From the NCBI GenBank assembly GCA_963575745.1, contig CAUYUJ010017821.1, positions 1 through 64,000 on the forward strand: a stretch of 64,000 nucleotides of DNA. Direction: 5' to 3'. Numbering within the stretch: the first letter of the stretch is position 1; every line of letters begins with the position of its first letter. This DNA is from Prorocentrum cordatum. Its lineage: Eukaryota > Sar > Dinophyceae > Prorocentrales > Prorocentraceae. The notes under the pieces are model-generated. The model saw only the letters and a list, made by a program, of their open reading frames with translations. It made no database searches and was not told the DNA's origin. This document shows, piece after piece, positions 20,001 to 26,158 of the stretch. The translations under genes were made by a program, and so were the position numbers.

Positions 20001-21212
20001 GTAGCCTTTCCACTGATTGTTTTCAGTCCAGTTTGTCAGCAAGTCGTCAACAACAACCCAGCCATCGTATGGATCGAAAGTGTCAATATTTTCGAAGTGT
20101 CGGCTGAATCCATCTTTCCAATACGGACTATGGCGTAGGGCTGTAGAGAACCATATTGACACCTTGGCCATTTGCCAATCGCGCGGCAGAGTCGGATCTG
20201 TGTTAAACTTCTCCATGACCTTCATGAGCTCTGCCTTATGCTGCGCGACGCGCAATGGCGGCCTGTCCCGCAACATATTGCCCACGACTTGTTGTTCACG
20301 TTCCCATTCATTACGGCACTCGAAGTTACGACGATCGGGGCAATTGATGACCTCGTATCGATCTGTATCATCTCGAGTGACTCGTGGGTTTATGGTGCGT
20401 CTCGGGCCTTTGTCTTCAATGCCTTGCCAATATTCAATGGCTCCCAGAGGGATGTTCGTGAGAACAGACGACGCTGGTTGCCGACGTGCGGGTGGCCCCG
20501 CTGCTGCAGCTGGCGCCGCTTTAGCGGGTGGCCCCGCAGAGCCTGCGGCTGCCGAGGCAGCTCCAGCGGATGACCCCGCACCAGGGTGCGGGTGACCTTG
20601 GTCAGCCCGCGCATCGTCGGCTAGTTTCTGTCGGTCGTCAAATTCTTTGAGGGCTCTGAAGCGTTCTTCCCTTGAGAGAGTGCCTTCTGCGGGTGTCCCC
20701 GCTGCTGCAGCTGGCGCCGCTTTAGCGGGTGGCCCCGCAGAGCCCTTGTCCTCCTTACCTTTGGCGACTGCCTCTGCCCGCACCGACCTCATCCCAGCCT
20801 CGGGCTTCGGTTGTGCTTTCATTCGTGCCGAGCCTGGTCGTGGTGCAAGGCGCGGCTGATGCAGAGTTGGAGTCCAGTCACCTCGGAAGGCTGCCTTAGG
20901 CTGGTCGCGAACTTCGTCCTTGACATCGCCTTGGGCAGCCGGTGGCATCGGGGTTGATGGTCCAGCAAAAGCCTTCCTCCTCTCCGTCACGGACGGGCCG
21001 GTTGGCTCTCCCTGCTCAGGGTCGTCCTTCTTGGCGATCCCTCTGGCCTTCGCACGCCCCCTGTGTACCTTCGGGGCTCTTGGAAGGGTACCTCTTCGCA
21101 GGAGAAGGTGGAGGCGAGGAGTCGGCTTCAGGTCCTGGAGGTGGTTTGTTGCCCTCGTCTGGTTGTGGACCAGGAGGGTCTTTAGGAGGGCCTTCTGGCT
21201 GGCCGTGATCAT
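17022..21212 (-). CDS. Polyprotein segment: Tpt1/KptA-like RNA 2'-phosphotransferase, RING-H2, aspartic protease
   Basis: 1,396 codons. Residues 1-350 are low-complexity with AGPPA units. Residues about 349-605 match Tpt1/KptA. RING-H2 is at 1040-1091 (C1040, C1043, C1058, H1060, H1063, C1066, C1088, C1091), followed by a helical stretch (REMRRLREAVEALEARAA). FMLDIGSNVNIIG at about 1369-1381 is the retropepsin active-site region, with D1371 and Ile where Thr or Ser is usual. The frame stops at a TGA and then continues open in the same phase. It overlaps the preceding CCHC frame (21016-21212) in another phase. Known RING-H2 proteins act as E3 ubiquitin ligases; its role here is unknown. Neither extra domain is standard in copia elements. 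Confidence 0.88.
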   Translation of the reverse strand: MITASQKALLKTLLVHNQTRATNHLQDLKPTPRLHLLLRRGTLPRAPKVHRGRAKARGIAKKDDPEQGEPTGPSVTERRKAFAGPSTPMPPAAQGDVKDEVRDQPKAAFRGDWTPTLHQPRLAPRPGSARMKAQPKPEAGMRSVRAEAVAKGKEDKGSAGPPAKAAPAAAAGTPAEGTLSREERFRALKEFDDRQKLADDARADQGHPHPGAGSSAGAASAAAGSAGPPAKAAPAAAAGPPARRQPASSVLTNIPLGAIEYWQGIEDKGPRRTINPRVTRDDTDRYEVINCPDRRNFECRNEWEREQQVVGNMLRDRPPLRVAQHKAELMKVMEKFNTDPTLPRDWQMAKVSIWFSTALRHSPYWKDGFSRHFENIDTFDPYDGWVVVDDLLTNWTENNQWKGYRDMHDVLIKGNPHCSYVYWVLLNCCEMIDNHGMQKGRLQMKCVEDSMKLPPRFLPTARRPQYFIRATSGHSSPGIHCPESLYKPITTWMKEPDDPVYFIHGTQWEHVKGILDNGLSCLAQDNPKGQGGRQFVHGCPYLPGDPRIQSGIRPDSEVLILCSISKMLSSGFSLWRSANDIVMTRGHNGRIPPDHILQIVSIAKYRVGEALSNPLAYDKSRKRGQPADRICSEDYLPLKMCDRTLGVMEDHAMYLKGWTKTGGRPFNLTMTEQDVAPRPYLTQTVLMINAQEDEVMPEAGPPAGAGTPAADTSDGSWQQVVTPVAAVASPWRPDQQTWVQALNSYLSPADVSGLTDQLYRADPWVVHAGIQDAQQRNLRTPAGPPGALGPQPQRPPQQAGGARFVPMGGSDGGSPFRTPPSETSENSLWQRLQAIRGNPALAAALQATTPFGTPRGSEGGAAAGSPAERTPAEPPAQAGPPADGQQGSDYERRAANLRAQATFPQQQAERVPSRLRNRNIDVTNHGDFRPLWSWTSEDAPNADPTNPYRQVFIPGIASHPIYGWDNHGPAEAPAMDAPMYPEYYAQMNNTPMIAGPPAERPDRRPPPTPYREGETTFERQTRTRPDLPAPVISDYNFTQCPICMDNYEMGTTVWRLACGHFFHDICWDRVAQQHVRNQRPGAPNEAPCAVCRGPGIVIAHFPYAGQRDAESDQARQQERHVADAREMRRLREAVEALEARAARSAEPSARAPAAQAYPWPAPEQGIQMPILPTLRAQEPPAAGPPAEAAPAAQAGPPANGPPNPGFLRNMEANIRRSGRSGGGIRRPTGSTRTSRVASPVSARSRASAESAEAAQFHSTFMIDTEGLTYARDDTDTLPPGGEWMSTLSANYWVLQQEPITVEERRQYEQMWCTELTMSQWVLEQRLLRGTLGSQITYHTNDHIGVQVALAARNGTFFPDEDGMPCISFMLDIGSNVNIIGSNTARTFQEIMARFNH
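17940..18095 (-). other. RING-H2 domain (C3H2C3)
   Basis: Spacing C-x2-C-x14-C-x-H-x2-H-x2-C-x21-C-x2-C, with a Trp before the third Cys and the sequence ACGHFFHDICWD, fits the classic RING-H2 consensus. It lies between the Tpt1-like domain and the protease in the same open frame. Confidence 0.88.
19398..20168 (-). other. Tpt1/KptA-like domain within the polyprotein
   Basis: The full two-lobe pattern is present. N-lobe: VSIWFSTALRHSPYW (R360, H361), then DPYDGWVVVDDLL. Junction: RPQYFIRATSGHSSPG (R469, equivalent to the I-R-A-x-Q-G-H-S motif). C-lobe: YFIHGTQW (the Y-H-G-T motif), GILDNGLSC, GRQFVHG, SGIRPDSEVLI (R553) and WRSANDIVMT followed by IPPDHIL (the S-x-N-G-V-x-L-T and I-P-P-x-Y-I blocks). 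Tpt1 enzymes remove the 2'-phosphate left at tRNA splice junctions and pass it to NAD+. The Arg-His-Arg-Arg set is retained, so activity is plausible but unproven. Confidence 0.85.
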
Positions 21213-23316
21213 GGGTGATCTGCCTCATCTGGTCGATGTTGGCAGTGCCTTTTATGGCCAGCTTGTATTTGCCATTTTCGTGGCGGTAAAGTACCCTCGT
21301 GCAAAACCACTTCTGTGCCGAGGAGCTGTAGTACCAGCAGGCGCATCCATCAGGGAATGGATTCTCTGAGCCGTCTTCCGCCGCCCATTCTTCATTCAGT
21401 TCGGTCTGGTCAGTGCCGGCGGCGGATCCGGCAGCAGATGCAACAGCCATCCACTCTTCGTCCGCGGACCCAGCGGCTGGCGCCGCGTCTGCGGGTGACC
21501 CCGCTTCTCCGCTGGATTCTGCGGGTGACCCCGCCTCTTTATGGAATCGGCGGTTCCATTCTTTGAGGCGATGGTCTTTGGGAAGCTGTTCCCAATTTTC
21601 CCTGACAGCGTCAGCAACCTCCTCGGTCATAGGGACGCGATCGGCTTCAGTGATGCGCTTTCCTCCTCCAGGGACCTTCTTGTTAGGATCGTGGACGGTG
21701 CCAGCGTCATCTCCATGAGACCAGTTCCAGGGGGTCTCACCGTGATGAGGGCCCCTGGAGGGGCGGTCCATTGGACAGCCGCGCATGTGACCTTTGAAAG
21801 GCTCGCATTGACATACTTGTTTCCTGTATGTCTTGCGGTCGTTGATGATCTCCTGTTTCTTAGCCCTTCGGTCCCAAGCCTCTGGCGTTTTAGTCTTGCC
21901 ACCTTTGGTACGTATTATCATGCCAGATTCGTCCCGTTTGCAGTGCTCCTTGGACCACCAGTGGCGGATCACGTCCATCGGGTAGCCGGGGTACCAATTG
22001 ATGTACCACTCCGGCACGTACTGGGCGGATACACCTACGGAGTGCTCCGTGCTGTACGGGTAGCCAGATGCATCATGTGTAGGGCGTCGTGGAGCTGAAC
22101 GGCTCCTCCTGCGGGTTGGCCCCGCTGACGCACTGCCACGTTCCATGGGCCTTTCATCTTCATGACGGTGCTCTGGGTCTCGGGGTGGCGATGGTCGTCT
22201 GTTCTTCTTTGCATGGCGCCTGTCCTCCGAGTCCTCTGAGCTGTCCTGGACCATGAATACGTGCTGATGCGGGCTTTGAAAGTACCCGATGTCGGTTAGC
22301 TGCTCCATCGTGAGGTCGTTGAGGTCCATCTGGTCGCAGCCCTGCATGAATGCGTCCATAGACCAAGCGGGTGGCCCCGCTGCTGCAGCTGGCGCCGCTT
22401 CGGCGGGTGACCCCGCTAGAGCCTGGAGTGCAGTCAGCATCTGAGGTGCCGACATATCAGGATCCAGGTATGGACGCAACCTTGCGGCCCCTGGGCGCGA
22501 CAGCAGGTCGTTCATGGTTATCTGCTGATATGCTGGCGCACTCAGGAGCTGGATCGCTTCTGCGACCTGCTCTTGGAGCCTGTCCTTATAGTCCTCTTCG
22601 GCCTCTTCAGAGTCAGAATAGGCTGCGGGATGGCCCCGCATTTCATCATCAGCGTCTCCCGCTTCCGAGCTGGCTCGCGAAAGATCAGGCAGCAACGGCA
22701 TGCCAATCACCTGCGGTGCCAGCGCGGCGGCGAGCTCCTCCTCGGTCGCCGGGACGGTCTCAGCTTCGGAGATCTCGTCGTCGGCGGGTGGCCCCGCTGG
22801 AAGACCGAACCAGGCATTGAACGCGACCTCGTCGACTTCGTCCCAGCCGTGGAACTCGTCGAAGAGGGTCACCGCGTACTCTTCCAGGGCTACGGTCACA
22901 TCAGCGTAGCGGGCCATCACGTAGTACGTGGAGGAGCCCGCGGCGGGAGCCGCTTCTGGATTGACGTAAAACTCGTAGTCAATATAGTCTATGTCATCCA
23001 TAAAAGAGTTTTGAGCCAAATGTACGGATCCCTTTCCTTTCCCCTTCGGGCAATGATCGCGCAAATGCTCTGTACTACCGCATGTATGACACTTCATAGT
23101 GTTGCCAGAAGCGTCCCTAGGGTTGCCCCTCCGCCCTTTTCCCTTACCAGAGGTCCGCCTGCGACCCCGACCTTTGCCTCCGATAAGAACTTCTTCAAAA
23201 ACTATATCAGTTAAGGACGTGAGGAAAAGCAGTGATACCCCTACCATGCATACGGCGTCTGCGACCCCCTTTGCCACGACCCTTTCCACAACGTTTGAAA
23301 TGTCGGCGTACTGCAC
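21016..23316 (-). CDS. Gag-pol segment with CCHC zinc knuckle and acidic linker
   Basis: An open frame of 766 codons, +1 relative to Gag, which it overlaps by about 110 bp. Near its start is a Gly/Arg-rich basic stretch (GGKGRGRRRTSGKGKGRRG) and then one zinc knuckle, C76-x2-C79-x4-H84-x4-C89. After this come acidic and AGPPA-rich stretches, then a conserved block (AQYVPEWYINWYPGYPMDVI) that recurs in the older copy. The first codon of the open frame is GTG, and no independent start is evident, so it is probably expressed as a fusion with Gag or was fused before an indel. The knuckle normally binds the element's RNA during packaging. Confidence 0.75.
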   Translation of the reverse strand: MQYADISNVVERVVAKGVADAVCMVGVSLLFLTSLTDIVFEEVLIGGKGRGRRRTSGKGKGRRGNPRDASGNTMKCHTCGSTEHLRDHCPKGKGKGSVHLAQNSFMDDIDYIDYEFYVNPEAAPAAGSSTYYVMARYADVTVALEEYAVTLFDEFHGWDEVDEVAFNAWFGLPAGPPADDEISEAETVPATEEELAAALAPQVIGMPLLPDLSRASSEAGDADDEMRGHPAAYSDSEEAEEDYKDRLQEQVAEAIQLLSAPAYQQITMNDLLSRPGAARLRPYLDPDMSAPQMLTALQALAGSPAEAAPAAAAGPPAWSMDAFMQGCDQMDLNDLTMEQLTDIGYFQSPHQHVFMVQDSSEDSEDRRHAKKNRRPSPPRDPEHRHEDERPMERGSASAGPTRRRSRSAPRRPTHDASGYPYSTEHSVGVSAQYVPEWYINWYPGYPMDVIRHWWSKEHCKRDESGMIIRTKGGKTKTPEAWDRRAKKQEIINDRKTYRKQVCQCEPFKGHMRGCPMDRPSRGPHHGETPWNWSHGDDAGTVHDPNKKVPGGGKRITEADRVPMTEEVADAVRENWEQLPKDHRLKEWNRRFHKEAGSPAESSGEAGSPADAAPAAGSADEEWMAVASAAGSAAGTDQTELNEEWAAEDGSENPFPDGCACWYYSSSAQKWFCTRVLYRHENGKYKLAIKGTANIDQMRQITHDHGQPEGPPKDPPGPQPDEGNKPPPGPEADSSPPPSPAKRYPSKSPEGTQGACEGQRDRQEGRP

Positions 23317-25036
23317 GTCTCACTTTTCTGACCGGTTTCTTCATAAAGCGCCTCCAACGGCGTTTTGATTTGCGATAAGCCATAAAAGCGGCTTCCGCTC
23401 TTTGTTGTTCAGAAAGGTGAGTGTCATCAGCTGGATAGTCATTACCAGCAGAGACTATACCATTGTGATCACCGTCAGATGAGGTATCTGTGTCAGTGCC
23501 AGATTCAAACGGAGAGGGTGGCTGAGACCCTTGAGCGGATGACTCCGCTTGGCCCCAGAGGGTTGTGCCCGAGGGCGGGCTTGCAGTGTAGGCGGCGCCC
23601 GGCGTGTAGTTCGACCAGGCGTTCGCCTCCGCTGCCTCTGCCGATGCCTGGCCGGTCTGCCCTAAGAAGGCAGTGGCCTCGTTGGGCATATCGGCTGGAT
23701 CAGCCCAGGGACTTGGTTCGCCAGGACCAGCGGGTGACCCCGCAGTCGTGGCGTAGACACCTGCGTGTGCGTGGTGCCCTGTGAAGATACCCGCAATGTT
23801 GCCAGGAGAGCGCTCGGCAACATGCCCGTAGTTCCTCATCCTGGTCAGCAGCCTATCATAGTCTGCTTGTGTTCTGGGCATCTGATGATTAAAGGGCTCC
23901 AGCAGGTGTTGGGCTCGTGACGCGCCAACGCCTAACGCTCTGAAAAGGATCAGCGTTAGGATCTGAAAGTTGGGGATGACAAATCCAACAGAGTTAGCCT
24001 CGTCACGGGCCATCTCGAATCGAGCTAACACTGAGTCGATTCGCTCGCCCCTTTCGACGCGAAAGTCGATAAGGGCAGTGCCAGAGTTGAGCTGGCGCTC
24101 ATCTTCCAGATTTTCAAATTTGGTGCTCAGTAGGTACAGTATGTAAGTGACTGCATCCGTTGGCTGTCCGTTGACAGTTACACCATAATTGATGATCTGG
24201 GAGGGGACCTGCATGGCGATACGACGAGCAAGGCCTTGAAGGCCACGTTGTAGTGCTGCAGCTTGCTGAGGTGGCGTCATATTGCCGCTCGTCACGTTTA
24301 TCCATGCATGTACTTCGCGAACGTACTCGCGAAAGGGCGTAGTACCGGCTGGGTCCCATGAAGGGCCGGTAGTACGCGTGTCGTCCATCCCCTGCCGCAT
24401 GTAGCCCACAGCACATCCCATTATCACCCATAGAATGCCGAAGATAGTTATCTTAATCCAGTGCATGTGCATCTCGGCTTCGGTGATTGGTTTAGGCTGC
24501 GGTTTGTCAGGCTCGGGCGTAGCAGCCGTAAGGCGCCTGACCGGCACGGGATGCAGGTGGCCCCGCTGCGGGTAGCCCCGCAGAGTGACCGCGTTCTCGA
24601 TCGAGTTGCCGATTGGCATCTGGTGGAAGTCGGGAGTGAAGTAGCGCAGTGAGGTAGGAGAGAGCGTCTCGAGCTCGCGGGTAGCCCCGCTAGCCCGATC
24701 GCGGACTGGCTCCGCTCCTCGCAGAGCCGGCGCAACATGGTATTCCACCGTAGTAGTAGTCCACCAAGTTGTGCCGTGGATGATGGGTATTAGAGCGAGA
24801 GCCAGCCACACGAGAGTGTAGCCAGCTCCGCTACCAAGTCGAAAACGCACTGGTAAGCCAAGATATATGTTCCGCCTTAGGCGCTCCCATATCCCAGGCT
24901 TTGGCTCATACCGCATGAGCAAGAGAGCAAGATGAAGCATGGGATCTGGAGTAAAGGATAGAAGGGGCATCTTCAATAGAAAGGTCTTTTCCGATCTCAG
25001 ATGCGAGTAGTGCGCCTCGGTGAGGCACAATCGCAT
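23207..25036 (-). CDS. Gag with two predicted membrane segments, starting inside the 5' LTR
   Basis: The first ATG of the frame is at 25036, within the LTR. The reading then crosses the LTR end and the primer binding site. Counted from a GTG at 25066, hydrophobic segments lie at about 83-97 (TLVWLALALIPIIHG) and 203-223 (ITIFGILWVIMGCAVGYM). A capsid-like helical region follows at about 243-470 (MTPPQQAAALQRGLQGLA, then LSTKFENLEDERQLNSG, then RTQADYDRLLTRMRNYG). The end is strongly basic (MKKPVRKVRRAVRRHFKR) and stops at TGA 23207-23209, just before the CCHC frame. The older copy has the same layout at 29512-31252, including both hydrophobic segments. Membrane segments are not usual in copia Gag proteins. 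Confidence 0.8.
   Translation of the reverse strand: MRLCLTEAHYSHLRSEKTFLLKMPLLSFTPDPMLHLALLLMRYEPKPGIWERLRRNIYLGLPVRFRLGSGAGYTLVWLALALIPIIHGTTWWTTTTVEYHVAPALRGAEPVRDRASGATRELETLSPTSLRYFTPDFHQMPIGNSIENAVTLRGYPQRGHLHPVPVRRLTAATPEPDKPQPKPITEAEMHMHWIKITIFGILWVIMGCAVGYMRQGMDDTRTTGPSWDPAGTTPFREYVREVHAWINVTSGNMTPPQQAAALQRGLQGLARRIAMQVPSQIINYGVTVNGQPTDAVTYILYLLSTKFENLEDERQLNSGTALIDFRVERGERIDSVLARFEMARDEANSVGFVIPNFQILTLILFRALGVGASRAQHLLEPFNHQMPRTQADYDRLLTRMRNYGHVAERSPGNIAGIFTGHHAHAGVYATTAGSPAGPGEPSPWADPADMPNEATAFLGQTGQASAEAAEANAWSNYTPGAAYTASPPSGTTLWGQAESSAQGSQPPSPFESGTDTDTSSDGDHNGIVSAGNDYPADDTHLSEQQRAEAAFMAYRKSKRRWRRFMKKPVRKVRRAVRRHFKRCGKGRGKGGRRRRMHGRGITAFPHVLN
24821..24836 (-). promoter_or_regulatory. 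Primer binding site, initiator-Met tRNA type
   Basis: On the sense strand the bases directly after the 5' LTR are TGGTAGCGGAGCTGGC. TGGTAGCrGAG is complementary to the 3' end of eukaryotic initiator Met tRNAs, the usual primer of copia elements. The equivalent 16 bases in the older copy (31091-31106) differ at one site. Confidence 0.8.
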
Positions 25037-25121
25037 GTTCGGCCGGGCCCGGCTTGAGCCAGGCACGGCAGCGGTGCATGCTCGATATACATCTCGCCTT
25101 TAACCCTCTCCGTTTAAAGTT
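24837..25121 (-). repeat. 5' LTR of the copia element
   Basis: 285 bp, 99.3% identical to 9029-9313. It contains the Gag start codon (25034-25036) and about 67 Gag codons before the primer site. No TATA motif is clear. Confidence 0.93.
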
Positions 25122-25125
25122 ATTA
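25122..25125. other. Target-site duplication (ATTA), right
   Basis: Pair of 9025-9028. The older Tpt1-like codons FIHDTKWAN end here on the minus strand. Confidence 0.8.
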
Positions 25126-25150
25126 GCCCATTTGGTATCATGAATAAAAT

Positions 25151-26158
25151 CCGCCGACCCTCGGCGTGTGGAAGACGCTCTTCCGTTGGTCGCCATCGTC
25201 GTCGTCGTCGTTGTCGTGTAATCTCCGTCGTCTCCTCGTCGTCTCCGTCGTCGTCTCCGTCTCCGTCGTCTCATCGTCGTCTCCGTCGTCCCCAGTCTCT
25301 TTTCCATGGGCCCTCATCCTGAAGCGCGCTAGCCAAAGCGACATTGAGTAACTTTGTCGCTGAGTCGAAGGGAAGCCCCTTCCCTTTGATCCCTTCCCCA
25401 CCAGGGGGGGGGGGGGGGGTCGCCGGGGGGGTCGCCACCCAGATGCGCCTCCCCCCCGGGCGGTTCTGGGGCCCAGAAAACCCCCAAGACGCGGCAAAAG
25501 TGCCCCAAGAGGCTCCAAGACGGTCCTCGAGGGCCCCGCATCGCCGAACTATCGGTCGAACACGCCAAAGTAGCCTCCAGACGGCTCAAGAGGTTTCGAG
25601 AACGTCCCAAGAGGCCTCCAAAAGCACTCCCAAGAAGGCCCCAAGGTGCAAAAATCATAGCAATCCCTTTGTTTTTTTGACGGTTTTTGGAGTTCTCGCG
25701 TCTTCGGCTTCCCGACGCTTCAAGACGGCCCAAGAGGCCCCCAATATCGCCCCAAGACGGCCCAAGAGGCCCCCAAAACGGCCCCAAGACGACCCAATAT
25801 GGCCCCAAGACGACCCAAGAGGCCTCCAAGACGGCCCAAGAGGCCCCGAAAACGGCTCCAAGAAGGAGCCCAGACAAGGGGAGCCGAACGGACATTTCGA
25901 GCCCTCGCCCTGAGAGGCGCCCGGGCGGCCCCCAGAGGCCCCCAAGAAGCCCCCCAAGAGGCCCCAAGAGGCCCCCAAGAGACCCCCAGGAAGCCCCAAG
26001 AGGCCCTCACGAAGCTCCCAAGAGGCCCCAAGAGCCTCCGAAGAGGCCCCAAAACTACCCTCAAGAGACCCCCGAGAGCGCTCGTCGCCGTCGCCGTCGC
26101 CGTCGCCGTCGTCGTCGTCGCCCTTCAGGGTCGGCGGCACTGGCCGTAAGGCCTTCGC
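25151..26158. mobile_element. CCAAGA-family insertion, copy B (1,008 bp) with AAT target duplication
   Basis: AAT flanks it at 25148-25150 and 26159-26161. Without the insert the minus strand reads A-P-C-Y directly into F-I-H-D-T-K-W, restoring the Tpt1-like reading. The left end begins CCGCCGACCCT, and the inverse AGGGTCGGCGG is at 26127-26137, 21 bp inside the right end, where GGCCGTAAGGCC can form a small hairpin. The interior has a (CGT)n tract on each side and about 600 bp of CCAAGAGGCC-type units with the core CTTCGGCTTCCCGACGCT at 25702-25719. No coding capacity is visible, so it would have to be non-autonomous. Confidence 0.75.

Larger units (their letters stand above)
14640..24710. 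repeat. Dispersed 14-nt near-palindrome GCGGGTGGCCCCGC
   Basis: Exact copies include 16537-16550, 16561-16574, 17620-17633, 17656-17669 and 18569-18582. Variants with TGA, TTG, TGT or TAG in the middle bring the total to more than thirty along the young element. On the coding strand most are read in one phase as Ala-Gly-Pro-Pro-Ala, Ala-Gly-Ser-Pro-Ala or Ala-Gly-Gln-Pro-Ala. The older copy has only about four recognisable units (near 26899, 27349, 29104 and 29821). Confidence 0.85.
9029..25121 (-). mobile_element. Complete 16.1-kb Ty1/copia-type LTR retrotransposon with extra RNA-repair, RING and MTase-like domains
   Basis: The ends are 285-bp direct LTRs (9029-9313 and 24837-25121). Order on the minus strand: 5' LTR, primer binding site, Gag with two membrane segments, CCHC knuckle, acidic region, Tpt1/KptA-like domain, RING-H2, aspartic protease, unknown and MTase-like regions, Zn-binding motif, integrase, reverse transcriptase, RNase H, 3' LTR. 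Integrase before reverse transcriptase is the copia order. Sixteen kb is far longer than a usual copia element (about 5 kb), and the extra domains account for much of this. The LTRs do not show the usual TG..CA ends; on the sense strand they begin AACTTTAAACGG and end TTCGACTT. In-frame TGA codons at 17022-17024 and 16017-16019 and several frameshifts make this copy unlikely to be autonomous, although the near-identical LTRs say it inserted recently. Confidence 0.93.

Noticed and set aside
19398-20168. The Tpt1/KptA-like domain as a host gene next to a transposon
   Set aside because: It is in the same open frame as the linker, RING and protease, lies between the LTRs, and occurs at the same place in the older copy.
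23207-23316. Classic -1 frameshift heptamer at the Gag end
   Set aside because: AAAGGGG is present but in the wrong phase, and the needed shift is +1. An indel near CTTTTCC is simpler for this copy.
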